Shown: in pieces, positions 20,029 through 30,778 of the stretch
How positions within the stretch are numbered: the stretch's first letter is position 1
Layout: each line of letters begins with the position of its first letter
Source: Astrocystis sublimbata
Lineage: Eukaryota; Ascomycota; Sordariomycetes; Xylariales; Xylariaceae
Assembly: GCA_022453515.1 (NCBI GenBank)
Contig: JAJNNY010000041.1
Location: 186,001 to 250,000 of the forward strand
Length of the DNA: 64,000 nt
Reading direction: 5' to 3'
Position numbers and translations under genes: made by a program
Notes under the pieces: model-generated
The model's input: the letters and a program-made list of their open reading frames with translations, nothing else
Databases searched by the model: none
What the model was told of the DNA's origin: nothing

Positions 20029-21850
20029 ATGTCTGGATCTGGCAAGCTCGATCAGCCTCTCGACGAGATCATCTCGACTCAGCGCCGCTCCGTCGGTGGT
20101 CGTCGCGGAAGCCAACGCCGTTCTGTTGGTAGACCTGCTGCAGCCGCTCCCGTCGGCGGTGTTCAGAAGACAGCTAGACAGCCTCGCAATGCTGCTACAA
20201 AACAAGCCCCTGCAAAAGCCGCCGCTGGTAATGGAGAAAGCAAGGTTGTTGTTAGCAACCTCGTAAGTTGAAGCACTCCTTACTCAATTCTCTGTCTTCC
20301 ATGCTAACAACAACCGCAGCCTAAGGACGTGAACGAGTCCCAGATTAAGGTATGTTTCCTAGGGCATGTGCCTGTGGAATTTCGTCGACATCTTCCTTGA
20401 AATCGCATCCGCGGACCCTTGATGATCAAGATGAGCATCACCCAACGGACTGCCTTTGAATACGGAGCTTTCACCACGCCCTGTCTCCTTCCTTGACTAT
20501 GCAACCATACTCGTCTGAGCTGCGAAAATGTCGGAAGTCAAACAGGTCTTCGCTGTGCGCGTACGTGCGATGTACTCTTGGAGGATTGGCAACCTTCCAT
20601 TCGAGACATCGCATTCAAACCTGGAGCGGGTATGAACTGGTGACTAGCACTTCCGCAGGCCTACATCCTGGGAGAGGCATCTCGTTCTTCTTGAAGCCTG
20701 TCACTTTGGCATGGGACACCAGGCGAACTGCGAGCACTGCAGTGAGCAAGACGGACACAGATGTCAGCCGCATTAATGCTTGTACTTGGTATGAGTATAA
20801 TGCAGTGGTAAAGGTGTCACTTGAGGATTGCAACACAAAGACGACACAACGCATTAGTTTGGCAGAGCAATGGCATTCGTGGCGTGATGAACGATGTATT
20901 GTACTGAGCATACAGAACTTCACCTGTGGGCATTTTGAACAGACAAGACTTTCCTCTAAGGGACAACTACAGTCTGCCGGACCAGGGGGAACCGATCTGC
21001 TTCTGCTCTGCCGGCCGATCGCTTTGTTGTCAGTCGCGCACTTGAGGGACGAATGGTTGCTGAGGGCCGACGGACTTGGAACAGACATAGCCACAAGTGC
21101 TCACTGCGTGCTTGTTATGGATCCGCCAAAGGGCTTCAGTGGGCATGATTGTGACTGTCGATTTCTTCGATGCGCGATACTCGATCACCACACGCGAACT
21201 TATATGGATTACCTGATACTAACCTCGATGCCATCCGTAGGACTACTTCACCAGTTCTGTCGGACCTATCAAAAGGGTGGAAGTCTCATACGCAGCTGGC
21301 GGTGTCAGCCGCGGCATTGCCACCGTTACCTTTCACAAATCCGACGGTGCGAGCAAGGCGTTGAAGCAATTGAACGGTATTCTGATTGATGGCCGACCAA
21401 TGAAGGTAGGATCGCCGAATCGTTGATGCACGTCCACTCGATCTAACGTATCATGGAATAGATTGAAGTCATTGTCAGCGCTGCCAATGCCGCCAGCCTT
21501 CCTGTTCCAAAGACACTTACGGACCGTATTACTCAGCCCAAGGCTCAGCCGAAATCTGCCGCCAACGACAAGAAGAAGGATGTTGGGAAAGTCGCCGCCG
21601 GCTCTGGTGCTCGAGGTCGCAAGAAGCGTCCTGCACGTAGCAGCCGCCCGGCCAAGAAAACAGCCGAGGAACTCGATTCTGAGATGGCAGACTACTTCAA
21701 TTCTGGTGATCAGACTGAGAACGGCAATGGTGCAGTGGCGAGCACCAGTGCAGATGCTGCCATGGACGACGAGATCTCGGTAAGTTTACCCGTTGGATCC
21801 CGCCTGATCATGACTGTAGACGTGTGGAACTAATTAATTATTCGTAGTGA
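20029..21850 (+). CDS. yra1: mRNA export adaptor Yra1/Mlo3 (REF/ALY)
   Basis: Exons 20029-20262, 20320-20349 (30 nt), 21241-21405, 21462-21779 and 21848-21850 (stop codon alone) give 249 residues. A basic N-terminus (GGRRGSQRRSVGRP, QKTARQPRN) precedes one RRM with RNP2-like KVVVSNLP and RNP1-like GIATVTF. A Lys/Arg-rich region (GARGRKKRPARSSRPAKK) and the conserved acidic end ELDSEMADYF follow. This is the REF/ALY layout: the protein couples TREX to Mex67 for nuclear mRNA export. Introns are 57, 891, 56 and 68 bp. The second is far longer than any other here, has a perfect TACTAAC branch site (21217-21223), and splits the RRM after beta-1/alpha-1. The last intron is uncertain; if retained, the frame stops shortly downstream, after 21779. 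Confidence 0.9.
20350..21240 (+). other. 891-bp intron of YRA1
   Basis: Donor GTATGT at 20350, TACTAAC at 21217-21223, acceptor TAG at 21238-21240. It is more than ten times the usual intron length in this window. It contains an unbroken frame from about 20499 that continues past the acceptor to 21389, but no domain is recognisable in it. Yeast YRA1 also has an unusually long intron used for autoregulation. Confidence 0.85.
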
Positions 21851-22570
21851 GCTCCTTGGAACCATGACTGGGTATCGCTGCAAACTAGAGGTAGCGAATG
21901 TGACGATGGGGGTTACTTTGCTGCTCTTGTCATGGGCTTTCGGGGAGGGTTTCGTTTGTTTTTCAAAGTTCTTTCCCCTCAACAGTGTATTTGTTCCATG
22001 GTCTGGACCCATTTCCTATCGGCAACAACGTAGTTTCGCTGGTATTGGTGGAATTATGCAGTGCGCGCACCAGATTACAGATTGTATCATCTCAAAATAC
22101 CGATAGTTCACCCTCGTCGCTACCTACTCTTGACTTTGCACCTACTCAACACGGCTAACAATATGTTAACAACAAGTGATCCATTGAAATCTCCTTTCGT
22201 CACATCATATGAAGCATGTGTCATTTATATCCTTGAAACAAGGCATGTTGAGTTCGTACATGGTTTGAAGAAAATTTTGATCTCGATTTCGTGTTTCTAG
22301 AATGCTTATCTAGCTTGTCCAGTGCAGCGTACGTCTTTTAAGGATTGAGAAAGTCGTGTCATGAATTACGAGAGGTCCAGCTACATCCAAACCTCTTTTG
22401 TGTTGTGAACACTGCCCGATTCATCAATTCCATCTTCCGTAGCCGATAACATTCAAATCGCACGTTTACTCCTTGTAGTTCTTGAACCTAGAGTGACGTC
22501 ATTTGTCAACGGTTTGCTCTTGATTAAGTATGGGATTTAGTGGTGAGTGGAAAAAATAAAAAATAAAGAC
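21851..22570. other. convergent 3' intergenic region
   Basis: Between YRA1 (+) and the aminotransferase (-). It contains T-rich sequence typical of 3' ends. No gene seen. Confidence 0.55.
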
Positions 22571-24690
22571 TTACTTCTGCACCACCTTCTCGATGCCATC
22601 ACAACCTCGCTCCAGCTCCTCGATGCGGGGACCATATGAGAAACGCACGACTGTACGTGGCATACACGTTAGTTTACGGGGAATAGCTATGGACGTTGCT
22701 GATGGGAGCCCCTGGAAGGGGCCGGGGGGGTATCTTACAGTGGTGGCAAGGGCTGTCGAACAAGTCACGACGGCGCGCAGGGTTGAGATCGAAGAAAATA
22801 CCCGGGACGACGATGACCTTCTCTTCCAGACAAGCCTGGAAGAAGTTCAGACCGTCGGAGATTGGGCCGGGCAGACCCTCGAGGTTCAGCCATAGGTAGA
22901 AGGTGCTGTCTGGCACGTACTTGATGACGAATCCCATGGCACGCAGGCGTTTAACTACGTAGTCACGCTTGTCCTGTTGCGATGAGTCTGGTCAGTGATT
23001 GAGTGTTGGGTGCAAATGATTCGGGCATTGCACTCACGCGGAAGTGGCGCTGAAGAGCTTGCATCTCCTTGCGGACGAGCGAGGGCTCGAGCATGGGAAC
23101 AGCGGCCTCCTGGAAAGGGGCGTTGGCTCCACCGTCAAGGTACGAACCACAAGAGCCGATACTGGGAAGCGAGGGAGTGTCAGTCACGCTGCGGACATCT
23201 CCTCGGGGTAATGAACCGGCTGTCACTCACGCCTTGATGAATTCCTTGGGTCCAAGGATCCAGGCAACTCGCCATCCGGGTAGACGGAATCGCTTCGTCA
23301 GACCATCGATGATAAGAACATCGTCCTCGTCCACATCCTCGATGTTGTCAGCGGCGGAGATGACAGTGCCATCACAGTCGCTTGTGTAGTTGTAACCAGC
23401 GTAGAACTCGTCGCTGATCAGAGTCGCACGTCCACGGCAGATATCCTGGATCTCAGCAAGCTCGGGGTTGGCAACAACACGGCCGGTAGGGTTGCGGGGG
23501 TTCGAGGTCAGAATGACTGAAGTACCACGAGCAATCTCGTGGGCAATGACATCGGGATGGATATGGTAGCCGTCCTCTTCCGAAAGAGGGGTGGGAATGG
23601 CAGCAAACTAAGTTGTTTGAGTAAGAAGGGCGCGCATGTGCTGGGTGACGGGTGGATACTCACGTTCTTGAACAGCGACATCATCTCGTTGTATGCCGTG
23701 TAGTCGGGGATAAAGAAGCCGACGTAGGCGTTGTTCAGGACGGCAGCGATACGGATCAAGCCAGCTCGACCACCGGGCACGATGGCTACGTTTTCCCACG
23801 AATACTGGCTGTCCTTGCCCTGGCGATGCATCTCGTTGTACATCCTGGCGACGGCGGCACGGAGAGGCTTGATGCCGGCGGTAGGGCCATATTCTCTGTT
23901 GGCAATGGAGACGTCGATTGTGGTCGGTCGTGGGAAGGAGCCTTCGATCTCATCGTCGACCTCGGGCGCACCCTGGCCTAGATTGGCCCACTTCTCAGGC
24001 TCCTCGAGGAAGCCATGTTCAGCAGCACGCTCGGTGCACCACACGACACCGGTCGATGCACGGGTCGGATCGAGACCGGCATGCGGGAGGTGTCCGGGGT
24101 TCGATGCACGGAACTGTCTGTGGATTTTCGAGCTCGTCTCTGCGAGGGGACGAGGTCAGCATATCTCGAGGCAGTTGAAAAGCGGGAAGCAGCCAGCCAG
24201 CCACATTGGGTAGAGGTGGTGGGTGGTATGTATGGTGTTGATGCCATCGAAGTTATACGAATGCCAAGAGCCAAGGCTGGTTGGATACAGATGTGCGTCA
24301 TCTTAGTAGGGTGTGGAGGGTGTGGCATGCTGGCTTGTGGTTTTTCCAACGGCGAACCAACAGCGAAGAGGTACATATTTCTTGGCGTGTTCGCCATATG
24401 CATCGATGTCTGACAAGGACGCATGATGCTCGTGGTGAATATGCAAGACTCGGGTGAACTATAAAAACTCCAAAACATACCGTTTGCGCTTGGGTCGCCG
24501 ATACTGAATCTTCTCCTGGGGACACCAGTGTTCTTGTTCCTTGGTGACGATGTCAGCATATACGCGGGAATCATTCCTGTCGAGCGTTGATCTGCTGCGG
24601 GCCGTCTGGAACAGAGAGCAGTGACGACGATAGGATGCAGAGAAATATGAGCCGGCCGACTTACATGGAAAACTTGCGGTTGCCAAACAT
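22571..24690 (-). CDS. class I/II PLP-dependent aminotransferase
   Basis: Seven exons: 24690-24665, 24605-24481, 24139-23664, 23607-23231, 23161-23038, 22973-22739 and 22650-22571, giving 480 residues. The intron of 341 bp (24140-24480) is long for this genome. The fold-type I core is clear: REYGPTAGIKPLRAAVA, VPGGRAGLIRI, TSNPRNPTG, DEFYAGYNY and the PLP-lysine motif DGLTKRFRLPGWR (K314). It ends with DSTFYLWLNLEG, VPGIFFD and FVRFSYGP. It transfers an amino group between an amino acid and a 2-oxo acid; the substrate cannot be read from sequence, though aspartate/aromatic-type annotations are usual. The N-terminus before about residue 70 is basic and Arg/Ser-rich and could be a targeting sequence. 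A second in-frame ATG (MIPAYML) lies in exon 2. Confidence 0.88.
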
Positions 24691-26452
24691 CCTGGCGGTT
24701 TGCAAAGGCAGATCAGCCCAGAGGCAGAGGGATGGCAATGAACAACCTTGGCAGCACAAGCTGGCCGCACGAGGGGTTTGATGGGAAGTTGCTACTACTA
24801 CTAGTATCGGCTTGGGGTTGGTTGTTGGTTGTTTGTTGGTCGATTGGTTTGAATCGAGCTAGAAAAAGGCGGTGGACGAGACGGAGACGGGCTTGGAAGG
24901 GTATATAAAAGTCTACCTCCAGGGCCACCTATCTATGTACCTTTCTCCGCCAGGCACAGACAGGTCAGGCAGGCGAGAGGTCAAAGGGGCAAGAAGGGAA
25001 GCAAGCCAGCGCAGCCAACTATCGCCAATTGTTTGTCGCACCAACAACGACCTGCTGCTGTCCAGTGTCCATCCACCATAGGGACCTGCATCAAGCATCA
25101 AGCGCCTAGGCAGGTAGGTCACTCGTCGCCCCCAGTTGGGTAGGCGCTCGTAGCGTAGAATGGTCGAGGCTGCCCTCCTTCTCACCCTTCTCGCCCACCT
25201 TCACAGCGCTCAAGTGGGGGGTGGGCCGGCGAAGATGGATGGTGCTCCCCTCAACCTCTCGCCTCCCAAGCAGGATCCCCCCAGCACAAACCAGAGCCCT
25301 GAAACACTCCCGTAGGATGTGGGGGCTTCGGGGCGGGCTTCTTGGAAGGTTCGGGGCTGGCTAGCGGCCTGCTGCCACTGCGGCACAATGCCCGTCAAGC
25401 CTGCAGGTGTGCTGTGCCACTGCCTCGACTGCCACCAGCGCCTCATGCATGTCTATCGCAAAAGACCCAATACCCAGAAAGTGCCACATTGAAACTTGTG
25501 GCTAAACCCCTAGGTCCAGGTCCAGAGTTCAGCCTGCTCGTCCAGTCTCGGGCATGCATCTGCATCCCACAACTGCTGAGAGGCGCTCTGGCATTCTGCG
25601 TCTAGGAATAGAAGCCCTGCAGGAAGAGCAGAGATCCTGCGGCGGCTGATCATCATCATGATGATTATGGTTGCCTTCGCCCAAGATCTCGGCCCAGAAC
25701 TCCGATTGCATGATGTACAGCTGTATAACTGTCCCGTCTCATCAAATCTAGTGATACCGCCACGTAACATAGTCGCCCCAGTTGAAACAACATGAAATGT
25801 GCCATCTATTACCGATTACCTCGACGGTACTGGCCAGATGTAGATCGAGCCCTCCAGCGTGCCTGGTACCCGATGGGTAGTGTTGATCATCAGCATTGCA
25901 CGACATGGAACATCTCGGGAGCCCGACACGAACCAGCCATCCAGATAGGAGGTCCAGGCACACGAAAAGGCGAGGGATGCCTCCATGATATATCGAGCCG
26001 GCGATGCCGTCCGGGTCGACCCGATGAAGAACCCGATGCGATGGTTGAGATGCGACAGGTGACCGCCGGCTGGCGGGTGGGCTGGCGGATGGCTGACCGG
26101 GAGGGTGGGGCTAGTGACTAATTATTAATGCAGACATGGAAGACGTTTGTCTAACCTCAATAAGGCTGTCTTATCTTGTCTGTCTTGGCACTGGCCCGCA
26201 AACGCGTTCCTCGACCAATTTACGCGTCTAGTCATCCGTCAGTTAGCCTGCCCGGTGCCTACGGAGTACAATTAGTCCAGTTCATCTACTGTAGTATCTG
26301 GGTCTGACACTGGAAGCTGTTTTCACCACTTCATCCAGCAACAATCAACAATCAACACGGAGCAGGAAAAACAGAGACTGTGCCACATATTACCTAGGTA
26401 CACACGTACCTGGATTTGGATTTGGACTGCGCAATTGTCTAATCCTTCGAAG
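24691..26452. other. divergent promoter region
   Basis: Between the aminotransferase (-) and the RFC subunit (+). A plus-strand TATA-like GTATATAAAAG lies at 24900-24910 without an adjacent plus-strand gene. A palindromic TACCTAGGTA element sits near 26392-26401, about 50 bp upstream of the RFC start. No gene seen. Confidence 0.55.
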
Positions 26453-27644
26453 ATGGCCCTCATTGTCGACAAGCATCGGCCGCGGAGCCTGGATGCCCTG
26501 ACGTATCACTCAGAGTTATCCGACAGACTTCGCTCATTGGTATGTGCTCCATGACCGTCAACGACGACCATCGACAACCTCGTGGCCCAGTGCCTGACCT
26601 GCCTCGTCTTTGTAGGCACAAAGCGGTGACTTCCCTCATCTCCTCGTCTACGGACCCTCGGGTGCCGGCAAGAAGACCCGTATTGTCGCAACACTGAAAG
26701 AGCTCTATGGCCCCGGTGTGGAGAAGATCAAGATCGATGCGCGCGTCTTCCAAACCAGCAGCAATCGCAAGCTCGAGTTCAACATCGTCGCCTCGGTCTA
26801 CCACCTCGAAATCACACCTTCCGATGTTGGCAACTACGATCGTGTCGTCGTCCAAGACCTGCTCAAGGAGGTCGCCCAGACGCAGCAAGTCGACCAGTCC
26901 GCCAAGCAGAAATTTAAAGTCGTCGTCATCAACGAGGCCGACCACCTCACACGAGATGCCCAGGCCGCCCTGAGGAGGACCATGGAAAAATACAGCCCCA
27001 ACTTACGACTGATTCTGCTTGCCAACAGCACCGCCAACATCATCGCTCCCATCCGAAGTCGTACGCTCCTCGTCCGTGTCGCCGCTCCCACCGTGGATGA
27101 GATCACCGGCGTGCTAGCCGACTCGGCAAAGCGGGAAGGGTGGCCAGTAGTGCAAGGCCTGCACAAGAGAATTGCCGAGGAAAGCGGCCGAAACTTGCGG
27201 CGAGCCTTGTTGATGTACGAGGCCGTCCATGCCCAGAAGTAGGTCCCGATACCAACACCCGAACGCATCATTTCGTGGCGCTGACATGCTTGTAGTGAGA
27301 AAGTGACCGACACGACCCCGATCCCTCCCCCCGATTGGGAAGCTTTAATATCACAAATTGCCAAGGATATGATGGACCAGCATACACCCGCACAAATTCT
27401 CGTCATTCGGTCCAAGCTCTATGACCTGCTCACCCATTGCATACCCCCCACAACAATCCTCAAGACATTGACATTCAAATTGATTCCCCAAATCGACGAT
27501 GATCTGAAAGGGGACGTAATCAAGTGGTCCGCCTTCTATGAGCACAGGGTGCGAACCGGATCCAAGGTGATTTTCCATCTCGAGGCTTTCGTGGCGAAGT
27601 TCATGAGGATCATCGAAATGTATCTGATGAGCATGGACCTATAA
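26453..27644 (+). CDS. rfc5: replication factor C small subunit (yeast Rfc5, human RFC3)
   Basis: Exons 26453-26539, 26616-27238 and 27296-27644 (introns 76 and 57 bp) give 352 residues, the expected length. It opens with ALIVDKHRPRSLDALTYH, then Walker A YGPSGAGKKT (41-50) and Walker B with INEAD in place of DEAD. TRDAQAALRRTMEKY, the sensor segment LANSTANIIAPIRSR and the C-terminal collar (LYDLLTHCIPP, HLEAFVAKFM) follow. The variant Walker B and the PSGAGKKT loop mark the RFC3(human)/Rfc5(yeast) subunit, whose ATPase site is defective in known complexes. It is part of the nuclear RFC clamp loader that opens PCNA, and of alternative Rad24/Ctf18/Elg1 loaders. Confidence 0.96.
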
Positions 27645-28337
27645 GCGAAAGAGGGTTAAACGGCGTTCAACAAGGATGGCATACGGCCTGGTTTGGAGTT
27701 TGGGGAGTTTTGCATGCACAATGGTTGTACGGGCAATCACATTCGAAAGCCAAAAACAGGAGCAATGCATTTGAGCACGCCAACTCAGACATTGACGAAA
27801 ACATCTTATCTTAGCTACCAAAAACAACCTCTACCGTGTAGATCCGTTATCGGAAGACACCACCCATGTACTGCGAGAGGTGACTTAACGGCGGTTCCTC
27901 ACCATAACCGAGACCCGCTTGCCTGGAAAATACACTTTCCGCTGCGCCGGGTTGCAATTACGCGGTTGCATGGATCTGCTCTATCTCCTCCTACCAGCCG
28001 GACCCGGCACTTATTGTATTCATATCTAATTGCGAGGCCGGCCCCAATCTCCGCAACTATATAGGTGGTCCGGGGCAAGGCACGATTCGTTGCCTGCATC
28101 CTGGGTAGAGGCTATATACGGTCGACGGCCTTACTTCCACAGTTGGACAGCTCGGACAGCTAACAAGGCTACAAATCCCTGTAAGGATAGATAGGGTGGG
28201 AATCCCCGCGTTTCCGCCCAGACTCTGGGGTTGACTGTTAGTTTTCTGGCAGCACGACAAGGCGCCTCGATTGTTATATGTATGTACGACGAAGGCGCAA
28301 AACTGCTGCAGGCCGGGGGTCTAGCCGTCATCGAAGC

Positions 28338-28359
28338 GAACGAACGAACGAACGAACGA
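28338..28359. repeat. (GAAC)n microsatellite
   Basis: Five perfect GAAC units followed by a partial one. Confidence 0.85.
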
Positions 28360-28421
28360 CAGGTGCTCGGCCCCGGATTGTGATGGACCTCCCACATGAC
28401 GCTTCGCGACCTAGTCGGGCA

Positions 28422-28456
28422 AGGCTGGGCGACAGGCTGGGCGACAGGCTGGGCAT
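28422..28456. repeat. 12-bp tandem repeat, about 3 copies
   Basis: The unit AGGCTGGGCGAC occurs at 28422-28433 and 28434-28445, with a third partial copy to 28456. Confidence 0.85.
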
Positions 28457-28645
28457 ACGGTATGTGTTCAAGGCGCATGTTTTCAATATTATGTACAAGG
28501 TACGCCAGCCATATGTTGAACATCCGAGCTGAGCGTTGAGCCGAGCCCGCGCTTCGTTTCGGGACAATGTGATTCGGTTATCAGATTTGGGGTTGCCAAG
28601 AAAGCACCTGACCTGGCGTGGAAAAGCCATATGGTCTGTCAGCTA

Positions 28646-28768
28646 CATATAAGTACCTACATGTAGGTACTTACCTAGGGCAGCACTACCTTAGGTATGT
28701 ACGTAAAGAGCGCACCGGATTAGGTACAGAGCGCACATACAGGTACATTAGGTACCTAGGTAGGTAGA
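28646..28768. repeat. cluster of TACCTAGGTA-type palindromes
   Basis: In about 120 bases there are GTACCTACATGTAGGTAC, TACCTAGGG, CTACCTTAGGTA and GGTACCTAGGTAGGTA. All are variants of the palindrome scattered through the window's intergenic DNA. Confidence 0.8.
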
Positions 28769-30778
28769 GCACGCCGCCGCTAGCCTAAGGTATGGAGTGC
28801 GGGGTTGCCAGGTACATGTACCTCGTCCTGCTTGCTGCTTGCTGCTCAACAAAAAAAAAGGAGGTGAGCCTCTGGGCCAACTCGCGTCGACCAACCAACA
28901 TGGTCATGATTCTCACCATCCGCATCTCCGAGCTTTGCCGTGCAACGCTACACAACATTGCCGTGCAGCAGCTTTCAGACCGTCAGCGCTACTGCGACTG
29001 TCTTCACTGGCTCCCCACGGACTATGGCCAAGACGGACACTTTGATCGCGGGCTGCGCTCTGCCTATCCGGGCCTGGTGCCACCCTCTCGCGTGATCGCT
29101 ACCCACTTCCCTTCGACTTATTACATATCGTGGGGTTCGCGCGTGCATTGGTCTATATGTAGCAGCACCGAAACCGCCCAGCCATCCAGCTTCGGTCGCA
29201 CATGTACACATGCCGGCCAGCCAGCGTAGGGTATCATGGCAGAACCGCCACTCTGGTTCTTGCTTGGAAATGGTAAGGAAGCCTCGCTTTTATAGCAGGA
29301 AGCCTCCGATATAGCCCCCCCAACCACCACACCCTCAACAACCCTCGACACCCAAGCCCTTGGGTGGCACTTCTCAGGGTGCGATTTGCGATACGTCACT
29401 TGCACAGTCCCTCGGGGTCCAATGCAACAGCACGAGTCTAGTCAATTGGGGCGGAGAAAGGCGTTCACGCCGGGCCTGGACCACCCCACTACAATTTCGC
29501 CGCAGTTGCTCGTCACTCGGAGTGGTACGACAGACGATGAATATCCCTACACCGACGAAAGCTCGGGAGTCGACTGACAAAGAAGCCGAGCACCTGGAAG
29601 GAGACTGGAGGGCGTGGCATATTCCCATCGACTTTCTTTGTAGAGCTCTGCCTCTTGCGTGGCCGTCAAGAGCTGGGGGGGGAGCTATAAAGCAGGTAGG
29701 CTCGGTAGAGTAGGTCAGCAAGGAGAAACAGCTATCGAAAGAAACAACGCCATGCTCGTTCCGTCAAGCTTCGATGCGGGGGGGAACGCCTCTAACAAGC
29801 GGTCATCCCACCCCTCGCCCCTCTCGGTCTTTTGCTGACAAGGGCATGCCAAGGCCAGCCAGCACTTGTGTGATTACTGGTAGGCGAGCGAGGGCGAGGT
29901 AGGTTTAGTATTGCACTTGAGCGTAGACTGGCACAACTGGCCATGCCCTTGCCATGCCACGGCGACGGTCGAGCGGTCGAGCGGAAGTGGAGGATCGAAA
30001 ATCCCCACCTGAACCCTGACGTTGGCCTGTCCCCGAGGAATCAAGATACGGTCGAAGCCCGAGACGTAGCCCGGCGATGGGAGGGTACCGTGCCTGCTCT
30101 TGCTCGCCTGCTCGCCTGCAAGGACTGGCAACCTTGGACTGGCAAACGGTCGACGGGCTAGCAGATGGCGCTGGTTGCTGTGCCAGGGCTTTACCAAGGT
30201 ATCTCCTGTTGCGTAGCATCGATGCCGCGTCGATACCGGCCGGCCACATGGGTATGTTGGTAGTGGTATTGCAGCTGCGAAAGCGCGAAGCAGCGAGTAA
30301 GGCGGTAGCGAGCAGACCTACCTCGCCTACCAGGTACGAGCAGTACCCCCGGGGCCCCGGTACAATAAGCATCCCAGGAGATCGTCGAAGCCTAAATCGG
30401 TAGTGTTCTGAGCCACTGCGGGAGGGACTAGGTCGGTATAGGCAAGGTAGCACATAATTACATATACATGTACGTCTGCCCTTGGCTTCGCTGCCACTCT
30501 TCCGCGAATCCATTGACATACAAAGCCGTGCCGCTCCCTCGTTTGCGACCCTCGTCCCATTCACGCTCTTTTTGTCTTCTGCCTCCTCTGAACATTTCCT
30601 CATACCCCCCCCCATATACCGATTCTGTCGCGAGCTCCTCCGTCTGCATAAGAGATATCGCGCCTCTGCCTGAGAGCTACGAGTCCTAGATAGCTTCACC
30701 ACAACCCCGCCGAAGCACCCCGCCACATTCGTCTTCGTCTTTTTCTTCACCCTCGACAACCCCCCCCGCGCCGCAATC

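Larger units (their letters stand above)
27645..30778. other. intergenic: long ACS promoter/leader, repeats
   Basis: Contains (GAAC)5 at 28338-28357, a 12-bp tandem repeat at 28422-28456, a dense cluster of CCTAGGTA palindromes at 28646-28768, and C-rich leader sequence before the acetyl-CoA synthetase. A 145-codon ATG frame at 28792-29229 and a 291-codon minus frame at 29905-30780 show low complexity and no domains, so they are not called. Confidence 0.5.

Noticed and set aside
24459..24770. Alternative frame through aminotransferase exon 2 (VTKEQEHWCPQ...)
   Set aside because: It has no ATG and cannot join the next exon in frame. The frame MIPAYMLTSSPRNKNTG joins correctly with a one-base overhang.
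24900..24910. TATA-like GTATATAAAAG on the plus strand
   Set aside because: No plus-strand gene follows within 1.5 kb, and it is in the wrong orientation for the aminotransferase. Not called as a promoter.
28792..29229. 145-codon ATG frame on the plus strand
   Set aside because: No recognisable domain, no splice or codon support, and it overlaps a palindrome cluster at its start.
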